This document shows, piece after piece, positions 1 through 12,335 of a DNA stretch of 64,000 bases. The position numbers and the translations under genes are program-made. Positions within the stretch are counted from its first letter, which is position 1; each line of letters starts with the position of its first letter. The notes under the pieces were generated by a model, which was not told where the DNA came from, made no database searches, and saw only the letters and a program-made list of their open reading frames with translations. This DNA is from Aulostomus chinensis (taxonomy: Eukaryota; Chordata; Actinopteri; Syngnathiformes; Aulostomidae): positions 27,118,825 through 27,182,824 of the forward strand of contig JBBMOA010000011.1 in assembly GCA_037954235.1 (NCBI GenBank). The letters are read 5' to 3'.

Positions 1-729
1 CTTGCTCCCTGAATCAACTTGAAGCTTTCTCTCTCTGTCCAGTTTGCTGAGTGTTTCGATCGTGTTTGTCATTTACTGCTCGGCGCTGAGGAGCGACTGA
101 GTGAGCTGATCTGACAGGTTGAGAGCGATCATATCCACAGCACCGCTCACTATGGAACCAAATTGCACAGCGGTGCCTGAGGAGTGGAACGTCGTGGTGT
201 AAGAGAATCCATGGAGGATGACCACATTGGTGTCGGCAGCCCTGCAGGAGACCGGCTTCAGGACACATGCACACGTGTGAAACTTGCAGCCGTCAGCTTT
301 GATGTCGGCAGCTTGAACTTGTTTCTGGAGCGACCTCATCGTTCTAATGAAGCTGGGTTTCTGTCTGGCGCTGCTGTTCTTTAGTCCCCTCTCACCCCCA
401 GAGGCCCTGGTGAGCCACGGTAGTTCACTACAGAAGAACACTGCTTCTAAAATGGTCAATTAGTGCAACCTAACATCTCAAAAAGTCAAGCCTTGAAAAG
501 ATAATGTTTAACGAACCGGAACATCAATATTGCCCTTCGAAGGATCATACCGGATCAGTGTGTCGAGACCCAGCAACAGCAGAGTTACACACACGTCCAT
601 CGTGAGCCAGCGAGGGACAAAAGGCTCCTTAATAAATGGTGTAGTGGACAGAAATGTAAATGAGGTCCACGTCAGTGAGCGGAGGCATGGATCAATGCTG
701 CCTTCACCGCCCTGGGAACTGCAGGTCCT

Positions 730-772
730 GAAGAAGAAGAAGAAGAAAAAGAAGAAGAAGAAGAAGAAGAAG
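730..772 (+). repeat. GAA trinucleotide microsatellite
   Basis: Run of AAG/GAA units with one AAAAA interruption. It is a simple repeat with no sign of a coding role. Confidence 0.9.
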
Positions 773-1032
773 CACATTCATGTCTCTGTGTGCGTGCACG
801 CCTGCGCAGGGACCCTTTGAGGAGGAACAGGAGGAAGCAGCAGTTTTAACGGCTCAGTGACTCGCACGCCGCCGCCTCCAAACACTGACAGAAATAAGCC
901 ATTTCAACCAGGAAGTGGCCCCCAGAGCACTCCACCGTCTGCACCGTCTTTCTGAACATGAGGACGAATCACGGAAAAATCTAGATTTATTTACAATAAT
1001 CTCAACCAGTGATTCTGAGATTAAACAGCTAC

Positions 1033-1060
1033 ACCCCCGCCCCCCCCCCCCCCCCCCCCA
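1033..1060 (+). repeat. Poly-C tract
   Basis: Nearly uninterrupted C run of about 26 bases with one G. Its length may be unreliable in assembly. Confidence 0.85.
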
Positions 1061-1412
1061 ACATACCAAGAATGTTGATGCAGTACAGGGTTGAATTCAA
1101 TTGCAGCTCATGTGAGGAGCACAGGCCATCATCTGTGTGCGAGCCCAGATGCGTACGTGAGAGATAATTCCATTTGTGTGTCCCGGGGGATTCAGGAATC
1201 AAGGGGATCTGCTCAGACAGGAAAACATGTTGGACATGAATGAGATCTAATTGTCTTCAACAATATCTCTGATGATATTAGATTTTCTGCTTGTGGTGGT
1301 GCAGTTTCAGAGCTACAGCTAAAAACGCTCATGCCTTTATTTTATTAGGGATGGCAAAGTTGCAACATGGCGGTTAGAAGACAGACCTGCTCCCACAGTA
1401 GACACACATGAT

Positions 1413-1429
1413 GCACACGCACACACACG

Positions 1430-1478
<49 letters not shown>
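1413..1478 (+). repeat. CA microsatellite
   Basis: Alternating CA repeat, imperfect (CACG variants) at its left end and pure over the last 40 or so bases. Confidence 0.95.
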
Positions 1479-2025
1479 TCCTGATTATGATAGATTCCCT
1501 CTCTGCCAATATGATGTTGCTCTAAAAGACTTTCAAGGTGATGAAGTGCTTGACCAGATCACCTGACAAAGTCACTGAATCAGCAGCGTGACTGTAGAGC
1601 TCAGCTCTAAAATTTAGGCTGATAAAGTATTGATTGTCACCTAGACGAGTCTTTCACTCACTCTTAAATTAAGGGGCTAATCAGAACTTTGCCATGTTAT
1701 TAATTGGCTTTGATCTTGGTGGAGGTTTGGCTCCAGCAGGCTTGATTCAGCAGAGCCGCAGGAGCCCAGGAGAGCCTCTGATCAGAGGCTCGAGAGTTCC
1801 TCTTTCCTCCTAAATGTTGGCCGTGTTCAGAGCTTTCTGCTTGAGCGGGCCGGTGATTGTTATGCTCCGTGCTGCCCTGGTGAGGACGGCTGAGTCTGGC
1901 TAAAGCTCCGCTGCTTTAATGAGCTCAGACGGAATTCCTGACAAACTTGAGCACGCTGGCGTGATCATCGCTACTATTTTTATTTCTCTGTCAAGTGTCT
2001 GATTGTCTCTTTTCTTCTTTTGCAG

Positions 2026-2057
2026 CTTTCAAGAAAGAAGACAGCGGCTTTGATGAG
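2026..2057 (+). CDS. cdk14: cdk14 coding exon (32-nt micro-exon, N-terminal leader)
   Basis: Short exon between a TGCAG acceptor (2021-2025) and a GTAGGT donor (2058). Its 32 bases complete a codon begun in the previous exon and then read FKKEDSGFDE; with a G from upstream the first residue is Ala. This matches the vertebrate CDK14 leader segment ALKKDDTTFDE just before ICVTKM. It ends on a codon boundary, and the next exon at 32840 begins with the expected ATA (Ile), so the join is phase 0. The exon is only in the long isoform. Its 32-nt length is not a multiple of three, so skipping it would shift the frame of upstream-initiated transcripts. I recognised it by alignment to remembered CDK14 protein plus splice sites; no transcript was available. 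Confidence 0.85.
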
Positions 2058-2810
2058 GTAGGTTGGAAATAAGCTGGTGACACCATTGGCCCAGTTTTGA
2101 GGCTGTTTTTACTCTCATTGTTCACAGAGGTCTCGCCTTCCAGATGTGTTGGATGGCGGCTGTGACTGCACATGCTGGAGTCTGATGTATTCATGCGTTG
2201 CGCTCGGTGGCTTCCCCTCTCATCTCAGCTCTCCCACATTCTAATGACTGAATGGAGCGTCCAGACTCTCTGTGGATGGTTGACTTCCAGATCAGCTTCA
2301 CAGCCCCGGATGTGGAAGTCAACCATCCTGGTGCCAAAGTGGCCGAGGGCTGCTCCCCCTGTCGGTCCTCCCTGTGAACACAGGATCAGTTTAGCGTATG
2401 AGTGACCGATCTGACCACGAAGCTGCTGTCCGATACATCTGAGAACTCAACGCCGTTGTCTCTGGCATGACATCATCACGCTGCTTGCTGAGTGTCACAG
2501 CCGTCCTCAGGAGGCTGGATGATGCAATCAGACATCATGATGGCGGTTGGTGAAAGATCGCTCTGCAAGACAACAACAAACAGCTTTAAAACTTCTGAAT
2601 GCAGCTCTGATGGGATCGGCGGCAGTCAGTCTGAGGGTGTCGTGCAAATTTCTCACCTGAGTCAAACACCAAGTCACGCAAATGCGTTCATGCGTTTCCT
2701 CGTTTGCTTGAGTTTATTCGGGTTTTTCGAGGAATACACAGTAATACCTGTTTGGTGTTTGTTCAGAAGTGTCAGCTCAATAATTGAGGTTTGTCAACAT
2801 TTCATGCATG

Positions 2811-4510
2811 AACCAGGCAATGCTGCTCAGAACCAGGCAATGCTGCCCTAAACCAGGCAATGCTGCCCTGAACCAGGCAATGCTGCCCTGAACCAGGCAA
2901 TGCTGCCCTGAACCAGGCAATGCTGCCCTGAACCAGGCAGTGCTGCCCTGAACCAGGCAATGCTGCCCTGAACCAGGCAATGCTGCTCAGAACCAGGCAA
3001 TGCTGCTCAGAACCAGGCAATGCTGCTCAGAACCAGGCAATGCTCCCCTGATCCAGGCAGTGCTGCCCTGAACCAGGCAATGCTGCCCTGAACCAGGCAA
3101 TGCTGCCCTGAACCAGGCAATGCTGCTCAGAACCAGGCAATGCTCCCCTGATCCAGACAGTGCTGCCATGAACCAGGCAATGCTGCTCAGAACCAGGCAA
3201 TGCTCCCCTGATCCAGGCAGTGCTGCCCTGAACCAGGCAATGCTGCTCAGAACCAGGCAATGCTCCCCTGATCCAGGCAGTGCTGCCATGAACCAGGCAA
3301 TGCTGCTCAGAACCAGGCAATGCTGCCCTGAACCAGGCAATGCTGCTCAGAACCAGGCAATGCTGCCCTGAACCAGGCAATGCTGCCCTAAACCAGGCAA
3401 TGCTGCCCTGAACCAGGCAGTGCTGCCCTGAACCAGGCAATGCTGCCATGAACCAGGCAATGCTGCCCTGAACCAGGCAATGCTGCCCTGAACCAGGCAA
3501 TGCTGCTCAGAACCAGGCAATGCTGCCCTGAACCAGGCAATGCTGCTCAGAACCAGGCAATGCTGCCCTGAACCAGGCAATGCTGCCCTAAACCAGGCAA
3601 TGCTGCCCTGAACCAGGCAGTGCTGCCCTGAACCAGGCAATGCTGCCCTGAACCAGGCAATACTGCCATGAACCAGGCAATGCTGCCCTGAACCAGGCAA
3701 TGCTGCCCTGAACCAGGCAGTGCTGCCCTGAACCAGGCAGTGCTGCCCTGAACCAGGCAGTGCTCCCCTGATCCAGGCAATGCTGCTCAGAACCAGGCAA
3801 TGCTGCCCTGAACCAGGCAATGCTGCTCAGAACCAGGCAATGCTGCTCAGAACCAGGCAATGCTGCCCTGAACCAGGCAATGCTGCCCTGAACCAGGCAG
3901 TGCTGCCCTGAACCAGGCAATGCTGCCATGAACCAGGCAATGCTGCTCAGAACCAGGCAATGCTGCCCTGAACCAGGCAATGCTGCCCTAAACCAGGCAA
4001 TGCTGCCCTGAACCAGGCAGTGCTGCCCTGAACCAGGCAATGCTGCCCTGAACCAGGCAATACTGCCATGAACCAGGCAATGCTGCCCTGAACCAGGCAA
4101 TGCTGCCCTGAACCAGGCAGTGCTGCCCTGAACCAGGCAGTGCTGCCCTGAACCAGGCAGTGCTCCCCTGATCCAGGCAATGCTGCTCAGAACCAGGCAA
4201 TGCTGCCCTGAACCAGGCAATGCTGCTCAGAACCAGGCAATGCTGCTCAGAACCAGGCAATGCTGCCCTGAACCAGGCAATGCTGCCCTGAACCAGGCAG
4301 TGCTGCCCTGAACCAGGCAATGCTGCCATGAACCAGGCAATGCTGCTCAGAACCAGGCAATGCTGCCCTGAACCAGGCAATGCTGCTCAGAACCAGGCAA
4401 TGCTCCCCTGAACCAGGCAATGCTGCTCAGAACCAGGCAATGCTGCCCTGAACCAGGCAGTGCTGCTCAGAACCAGGCAATGCTGCCCTGAACCAGGTAA
4501 TGCTGCCTTC
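2811..4510 (+). repeat. 20-bp minisatellite, about 85 copies
   Basis: Tandem array with unit AACCAGGCAATGCTGCCCTG. Main variants have GCTCAG, CCATG, CCCTA or CCCCTGATCC in the variable half, and CAG for CAA at the junction. Period 20 holds through about 1.7 kb with almost no indels. Because the minus-strand unit lacks stops, it produces several overlapping open frames of 70-210 codons with a CLVQGSIAWFRAALPGSGQH theme. These are by-products and not genes. A 400-bp block inside the array is itself duplicated (see findings). Confidence 0.98.
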
Positions 4511-5229
4511 TTGTCTTTGCTGGTCTCCCACTGATGGGGGATGTTGTTTCTGGTAGTGCACGATCAGAACCTCTGAATGGATCTCAACAGGAAAGGTGGG
4601 AACGAGTCCTTACCAAGTGAATAAGTAGAAGCATATCAGTGTTCTGTCCTGGAGTGAGGGGACTAATGAGTGTGAGATGGGCGGGAGAGCCAGCGCAGCA
4701 GTGGTGGCTCTGCTGGAGCTGCTGCATCCACCACCCAACGATGGATGGAAGACATATGAGTGATGAATTGTTCCATTTGGTAATGGAGGAAATGTGGACA
4801 CGAATAAACAGTAGATGGCATTTGTGAATTCAGTATTGATGGACTGTGATTGGTTAGTGGTCTGAGCTCTTCCGTGGGAGTCATGATATCATCAGGAGCT
4901 CTCAGCATCACCTGCTCCACCTGTCTTGAAGCCAGTGGAGGTCATTGGCTTTCAGCTGTGTGTGATGAGGTCGTGACCTGCTGTGATATTGTTCTTTGAG
5001 AGCAGACTGGGCGGGTTTGAGCGTTCCTCGGGTTATTTGGTCGACTATAGTGATGTGAAGCAGGCGTCTCTGGGGTTGAGTGCCGTGGGAAACGGCTCGG
5101 CTATAAATGGTCCTCGCTGCACAGAAAGAATGTAAAGAATCTGAGATGGAAAAAGACTCCTTCCTGTCCCACAACACCATGTTTGCAAGAAGCTACATGA
5201 CGTCTCTGCTCCAGCAGAGGAGGACATGA

Positions 5230-5283
5230 GAGGGGGGGGGGGGAGAGAGAGAGAGAGAGAGTGAAAGTGTGTGTGTGTGTGTG
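5230..5283 (+). repeat. Compound G / GA / GT simple repeat
   Basis: Poly-G run of about 11, then GA repeats, then GT repeats in direct succession. Confidence 0.9.
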
Positions 5284-5403
5284 CGCAGGTATCCGTGGTT
5301 GGCGGTGGGACTGAGGAAGACCATGACGGTCGACCTCTCTGGACTGTAGAGTCCATCGTCATTTATCATACAGTATAGTGTGTATCTATTAGATATGACA
5401 GAG

Positions 5404-5434
5404 GAGGGTGGGGAGGGGAGGGGAGGGGAGGGGC
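5404..5434 (+). repeat. GGGGA pentanucleotide repeat
   Basis: Five successive G-runs of four separated by single A, preceded by a GGGTGGGG step. The layout fits an intramolecular G-quadruplex on the + strand. Confidence 0.85.
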
Positions 5435-7148
5435 GATGCGATGATGATCCAAGGCAGTGTGAATGTACATCAGTACATTCTGCAGGCTCATCAAGAGTTC
5501 TAGCATTAACTGCAACCGTTAATGGTGGTAGTGCATCATGGGTAATGCCCAGTTTAGACAAGGCTGAAGGATGTGAGGGAGAATCTGTCGTCTTCTTCTG
5601 CCTCAGTCTTGGTAGCATGAGGGGAGTTGAAGAAGATGACGTTGTGTTTCCTGCTGAAGTTAGAGGCTCCGCCCCCAGAGGCTCCGCCCCTCTATGCGAT
5701 TGATTCGGAAACCAATTCAAGAATCCGAGCCTGGAGAAACATGTCCTCCTGCTTCAGTGTGACATCACTGTCATCACGCCATCGATGGAGGGAAGCAAGT
5801 CGACCGAACTCAGCCATCAGTGTCGTGATGAGTTGTAACTAGTAGGTGACGAGTCCTCCGTCCCTCTCAGATGCTTGTGTCTCCATTTTGTTTTTGTCAC
5901 ACTTCAACTTCAGCTGAACAACGTCTTGTGATGGTGTGAAGATTAGACATGGATTCCAGCAAAGGTGTGTAGGCTGCAGGAGGAGACGCGTCAGAGGCCG
6001 CAGGGAATCCCAGCAGGCTGCTGCGTCAGTGGGATTAGAGCAAACAGGTTCAGCCTGGTTGGTGTTCACCTCCTTGGATGAGCATCCTTTCACGTGTTTG
6101 GTACTTTGATAAGTGGGAGGAGTAGGTAGTTTCTGCAGAATGATTTCAGCCTTCCAGGCTCCTGTATATTCACTCACAGGACCACAGTAACGTCTCCTGG
6201 GCTGAGGTTGCAGCTTTGATCTTCTTAGATCAAAGATAGAGAGCCCCGCCCTTCAAGCGATTTCCTTGAAAAGGAGCTCAACATGTTTATGTTGTGATCT
6301 TGTTGTGGTTTTGTCAAATACAGTGAAGCTGAAATGGTGTTTTGACATGCAGTTCTTTGGTGGTCCTGCAGTTTGAGAGCAAAGCTACGACGTACACAGA
6401 CGCAGTTTAGCTGACAGCACAAACTTCAAACACAAGCTCCATATTGAGGGTCAGAATATTCCAGATCCATCCGTGACCTGTGAGGTGATGGCAGCGACGG
6501 CCGCTTCAATCAATGATCAATACGACCAGTCTGATCAAGTACTCGACCTCATTCATCACACCAGTCATGATGGATCCCTCGCCACCTGAACTTTGCAGCA
6601 GTTTTCTATCCAGTGTTCTATGTTTTTTTTTTCCCTTAGTGAAGGTTCTATTAAAAATATATACAGCTGTTTCTGTGAGAGTTGTCAGGCTCCTTGGACT
6701 GTGGGGGGTCCATGGGATGTCCTAGATCCTGGGGGGCTTCATCTGGCTCAAAGGCAGACCCTCTGCGGGGGACATATGTTCTATCCAGCTCATGTACCAG
6801 CAGCCTGGAGGAGTATTCAGACTTGCTGATGGAACATTCTGGCTTCTAGCCTTGTAGTGGGGCAGAACCAGAACCAGGGTTGGGAACTGATTGGGGTTGT
6901 TTGATATGCAGCCATGTTTGCAAGACAGTTGCTTTCTGGAAGCATGAACTTCAGCAAAGGAGCAGCTTTGCGTCTCCTGGTCCAGATCCACGGCGACTGA
7001 AGGCAGTGATGCTCTGGAGGAACAGGGCCTGGAGACGCCCAGCAGTGGGGTGTGAGACGACGTCTTCATGAGCCTTCAGATCAGGGAAAAGGACTCATGT
7101 GATGACATGGTTGTGTTTGTGAGGCACTCAGTTCTGCTCTGGAGGCAG

Positions 7149-7149
<1 letters not shown>

Positions 7150-7196
<47 letters not shown>
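7150..7196 (+). repeat. CA microsatellite
   Basis: Pure alternating AC, about 46 bases. Confidence 0.95.
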
Positions 7197-7198
<2 letters not shown>

Positions 7199-7301
7199 CA
7201 AACAAGAATCCATGAGTAATCTTGGCTTCATATTCCTCTCCACCCTGTGTTCAACAGAGGATTGTACTTTGTTCTGTGCTGTGTGCCCTCAAACAATACA
7301 T

Positions 7302-7351
<50 letters not shown>
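7302..7351 (+). repeat. CA microsatellite
   Basis: Pure alternating AC, about 48 bases, about 105 bp after the previous one. Confidence 0.95.
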
Positions 7352-7352
<1 letters not shown>

Positions 7353-8078
7353 TAAAGATATTTATCAATCTACATTTAGACGACTCCTGGATTGTTTTCA
7401 TCATGATGAGTCAAACATGAGAGTCATTTTATTAGACCACCTGAATGAGGACGAGCCGCTCGTCCAGCCACATACACGCACACACACGCACACACACGCA
7501 CATGCACACGCCCTAGCATACAGTTGCAGGTTGGAAGACGGTCATACCAACCTGATTTTTCTGACCTCCCCAGGAAATCTACTCACCCACCCAAAAGAGT
7601 CAGGCAGTGGACGTTAGCACACACCCACAATGAGGTTTATCAATCCCAGATCAACTGAATGGAAATAGAAATATGATGATGGTTCCAGCACATCTGAAAA
7701 CATAAATTAAAACATTATTTTAAAGTATTTATCCTGACCTCTGGCTGTGTGCCTGTGCCGCCATATTAGTTGTGACGTCAGGTAGATGAACTCCGGCTCG
7801 ACAGATCCTTGCAGCACAAGTTTCCGAGTGGGAATTCTGTCTTTATTGACTAGCTGATTGTATTTTTCCATGTCTGTGGTCCAGTTTTTACCAGTTCAAC
7901 TTAACGCCGGTCTACGCCCTCTGATGATGCTGTTTACCTCGCAGACGTCTAACACTGTCATAACGCCGCATGAACTGACGCCCTCGTGGCTGCAGCCAAA
8001 AATGCTATAGTTGTGTGTTGTCGATGCCTGAATAGGAAGTTACATCACATTCTCCTTTTCCAACAGATTCACCAGACC

Positions 8079-8087
8079 ACACACACA

Positions 8088-8165
<78 letters not shown>

Positions 8166-8169
8166 TGTG
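8079..8169 (+). repeat. CA microsatellite ending in GTGTGTG
   Basis: About 80 bases of AC followed by CGTGTGTGTG, so the right end is a CA/TG inverted step able to form a hairpin. Confidence 0.95.
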
Positions 8170-11100
8170 TGAAGACTAAGAAGCAGGGGAACATTGAAGC
8201 CTTGACTAAAGTCTCTTGATGCTTTTGTTCTCATGTTGTGTTCCGTCAACAAGCAGAGTAAAGGTGAGTGATACAGGAAGTGACTGTGAGCACAGAATTG
8301 CTTCAGTGTGTGTTCATGTTTGGGGTTTTCCTCACTCCCGTTTTACTCGGGATGTTTGTTGTCCCTCAGAAGATATTAAGCGACCTGTTGCAGCGCCACA
8401 ATGGTGCCCTCTGCTGCATGACGGACGGTGATAGCACTGATTGTTGGAGAAGCCCATCAGTGGCAGGTAAAGGGTTAATGTGCAGGTGTGTGTCCGCATC
8501 ACTTCATAACCACCTGACAGTTGCTGCCTTTGTAAAGCTGGTTGAAGTGACCTGCTGGTTGGATCTGACTGAAACCAGAAACTCTACCTGAAGCGTTTCA
8601 TCCGACCTGATGAGTCTGTGCTGGGTTTAACACGTCACCGTTTTAGCCTGTAGCTCCACTGATCATGTGACCTAATTTTTCTGGGTCCAGTAACAGAAAA
8701 TGACAAAAATTTTAAGGGCTCCAAACCCTCCTTCCCAGACTGTCCATCAGTCCAAGGTCAGGATCACCATGGTGACAGGAGCTATGCCCTCGTCGCCTGC
8801 CGTCCTGGGCTGTTAGCCCGGTTGTAGCGTGTAGCTGTGTAGCTTGGGCGGACTCATTATGGTGGTGTGCTGTGCATCTGTCTGCCTCCATATGAAGCGG
8901 CTAATCTTGACTGACGAAGCGTCCCAGTTCAAGTTGTTGCCACCAGCCTGCTTGATTTGGCGCCGTCAGTCTGATTTGTGACAGCTGTAGGCTAATCTGC
9001 TCATGTTAGCCTGTGAGGCTTCGGGTCAAACATCCTCCCAGGCTGAGGCTGATGGCTGAGCTGAAGGACCGCTAACCCTCCGTGTCCTCTCGCAGGAGTC
9101 CATACTGAGCGGTAATTAGATCCAGCTTCCTGGCATGCCAGGATTCTAACTATCAGTGTGAATTAGCAGAGCTTCCTCTGCTATCACTCACAGCAGCCTC
9201 AGGGTCTGGTAGTGGTAATTCTGGAAGATGAAGTCCTGAGTATGTGCTCCCCCGCCGTCATGGTCAGCATGAGGTCCTGACTGTGAGTGCAGGCCCAGTG
9301 AGGGACGCCGTTATAAATGTTAACTGCTCTGATTGTGTCTTCGTTAAGCCTCCACTAATCACACTGGAGGGAGGACACCTAGCCATGAATATTGCTGAGG
9401 TATTAAAATGCAAATGTTGCTGAGGAGCTGGCCCGGTGTGTGTCGGCCGTGATGATGTCACATCCATCATGGTGAAGCCTGTAGAGCTCCCCCGTACGCC
9501 GCATCGTTCCGCTGAGTTCAGCTCTGCAGGCAGGTAGGCTGATGGGTTTGCTCGTCGGCAGGGTAACGGGCTGACGGCTCATTTCAGGAGATTCCTGAAC
9601 CGACCTTCAGAGGGTCGAGTGCTCAGCATAAATAACCGTATTTAGTTTCTGTAAACAAGCGACTGTGTGTTCCACAATCATTTATGGTGGTTAGAAACTT
9701 CTGCAGATCAAATCATCGTCTTCTCATCACTCAGCAGCACAATACCACCACAGAGGAAGAAGCAGGCCTATCATCTTTTGTTCCATTTTTTTCCGGCTCC
9801 AGCAGGCCAGTAAAAGCTGCTTTGTTGACAGGTCGCCTTGCTGCATCGGAGCTGCCAACAAAGGCTGTCTTTCACTGTCAGAGCTGCGTCGGGCTGCAAC
9901 CTTCAGCTCCAGATAAAGCACTTTGTCACTCGGCAGTTTGCCGGAGGATCACGGCTCCTGTGTTCAGCGCCGTCCTAGACCAGCTCCCTCCCTCCCGCTG
10001 ACACCGGGGAGAGGAGGGGGGCGGTGCGGTTCAAGGCTTCAGCTGTTGGTCCTGAGTGGCACATTTACATGTTTTCACACATTTTTTTCATCTGTGCATC
10101 GGTGAACTTGTGGGCATTTGGTCTGCTTTTTTGTGGTCTGAGGCCTGTAGGAAAGACGCCGGGAGATGTGTCATTCTGCTGGTGCTGAGCCAGGAGACAG
10201 AATCCAGCAGCTGCACTAACCAACCAGGTGAGCCTGCAGGACTCAGCGCTCCCTTGGTTTCCTGTCCCATCAGCCTCTGTTGCCGTTTCATTCCAGTGAA
10301 GTATTGTGAACCGTCTGAAAGACAGAACAGAAATGCATTCTTGTTTTTGAAAAGGGACCATGTGCAATCAGCATTCAAACGAACGGGCTTCCCCTGATGC
10401 TGCGAGCATCTTAGAATAATAACTAGCACTAATGGGAGGACATGACGCAACACAGCAACCTCGGCGTGGGACTAAGAAGTAGAAGCGTGAAGGAGGTGGA
10501 AATCGGTGCAAAGAAGAGCAGCAGAAGTAGAAGCTGGAAACAAACTCACAGATTCAGACTTCCAGGATCAATGATGAATAAGCGAGTTGTTGTTCAAACC
10601 GTCAGAGCCCATCTCCTGTCCGGGTCTCTTAGCTGGACAGAGCACGTTTGCACTGGTCTCTGGCGTCGAAGGACATACGCGTTGATCAATATTGGTTAGC
10701 GGCCACAATCAGTTATAAATAACAGCGTGTCAGCAAACAAAAAAAATTGTACATCACAAAATGAAAACGATGCTTTAGCATTAACTGAGAGGGAGAGAGT
10801 AGTTGAAGAAATGTACATCATGTCCTCCATGTCAGCACCATCTCTATTCACTGGCCCTCCTGAACGAACCGGCCAAACCAGCAGGGGTTCACCTCGCATC
10901 TGAGATTCTTCAGGGGTGTCCAGTGAGGTTGGAGCCCTCTGCTGGCCAAACTGAGCTGTAGTCCCCTTTCCTCTGTTGGTGTCATAACGAGTGAACGTTG
11001 TACCAACCACCAAAGGAGCCACCTCTTCACTGACTCCTCCAGAGCACTGCAGTCAGTCGACTCTGCTCATGGCATCGCTGTCTCTCCTTCGTGCTGAAGG

Positions 11101-11695
11101 GCTGCGGTGATACGGACTGAGGAGTCAGACGGAGGTCAGCCCGTCCTCCTAGAGCTCGACAGGTTTGTGACAGTCAAGCGGCAGAGATCATCCTCAGCCT
11201 GAGCCGGGTGCTGCTGATGAATAGGGATTATTGTGCTTTGTGAGTGCAGCCGCAGCTCTGTCTGTTTCATGTTGTATCATCCTGCTGATTTGCATTCTGA
11301 TGCCAGTCGGCGGCACAGAGCTGCGGAGGAGCCCTCACGGTGAGCAAACGGCGAGGCTCAGCCCTTCAGGTCCTCTGACTGGTGTATGAATCAGTCCTAA
11401 ATTAATTGCCGTGGAGGCAAAATGTTTTCCATTAAGCATTTTATTTGTGATTGTTACTCGGCCTGCTCTTCTATTGATCTGCTGGGCCCAGAAGTGGCAA
11501 CTAATGTGGAGCCAACTGCAGAATAACAATGATGGAGAGACGGTGGGGCAACATGGAGGGCAGCCAGGTGTTAGCCTGCTCCCAAATCCTCGTACAGACG
11601 GTGGGAGGAAAGACAGCATGCAGATGTGCCATCTGAGTTCAAGGGGAAATGAGGCCAGGAAGGAGTGTGAAAATCACTGCACATTTGTCCTCATG

Positions 11696-11722
11696 CACAC
11701 ACACACACACACACACACACAG
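11696..11722 (+). repeat. Short CA microsatellite
   Basis: Alternating CA, about 26 bases. Confidence 0.9.
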
Positions 11723-12127
11723 ATAAACAGCTGGAGAGCAGCAGCTGGGCACTTCATCCTCTCTGGGTCATTCGCTGCTCCGTCATGGCCAGCATCGAGC
11801 GGATATGGTGCTTCTGTGGTCTTGTTCCCGTCGCTCCTTGTCAGTCCCTCCTAACTTTACTGCGAGAGGTAAGTGGAAGTTTGTTTATTAGAATGTACCA
11901 GGACGAGTGGAGGTGGTCAGCAGCACCAGGACCACTGGGCCCTCCCACGGACGCCGGCCAGCGTTCCCATCGTTAATGAGGTCAGAGCAGGCGGACTTGT
12001 CGAAGGCCCAACATAAGAAATGTCCTCTTCATTAATTGTAAAGGATGTCGGTGCTGTTGTAATGGTCGAGAGAGCTAATGAGCTGGGTGACACTTTGAAG
12101 AGTGTCAAGAAATTTGAGTCACATAGG

Positions 12128-12182
12128 GTGTGACTGTGAGTGTGAGTGTGTGTGTGAGTGCGAGTGTGACTGTGAGTGTGTG
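12128..12182 (+). repeat. TGTGAG-type impure repeat
   Basis: TGTGAGTGTGAG-like imperfect repeat, about 55 bases. Confidence 0.75.
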
Positions 12183-12291
12183 CAGACAATCACCCCAACA
12201 GGAAGTATTGAGCTCAGAGTGTGAACACGCCACTCTGTTCTGTTCTGAGATCTTCTTCACTGTCCCGCTCAGCAGAGGACGAGCCTGTTGA

Positions 12292-12292
<1 letters not shown>

Positions 12293-12332
<40 letters not shown>
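12293..12332 (+). repeat. CA microsatellite
   Basis: Pure AC, about 39 bases. Confidence 0.95.

Positions 12333-12335
<3 letters not shown>

Larger units (their letters stand above)
1..2025 (+). other. cdk14: Intron of cdk14, 3' part (upstream of first visible exon)
   Basis: This is the intronic sequence before the first recognisable exon. It carries an impure GAA tract (730-772), a poly-C run (about 1033-1060) and a CA microsatellite (about 1413-1478). The last 30 bases are pyrimidine rich and end in a TGCAG acceptor at 2021-2025. I see no coding exon here. The first cdk14 coding exon, which should encode roughly the first 30 residues of the long isoform, is not in the window. Confidence 0.7.

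Noticed and set aside
2777..4380. Several minus-strand open frames of 67-210 codons with CLVQGSIAWFRAALPG repeats
   Set aside because: They are translations of a 20-bp minisatellite in overlapping frames; all frames are open for the same trivial reason.
2811..4510. CRISPR-like regular repeats
   Set aside because: The 20-bp units are directly adjacent with no spacers, and the genome is eukaryotic.
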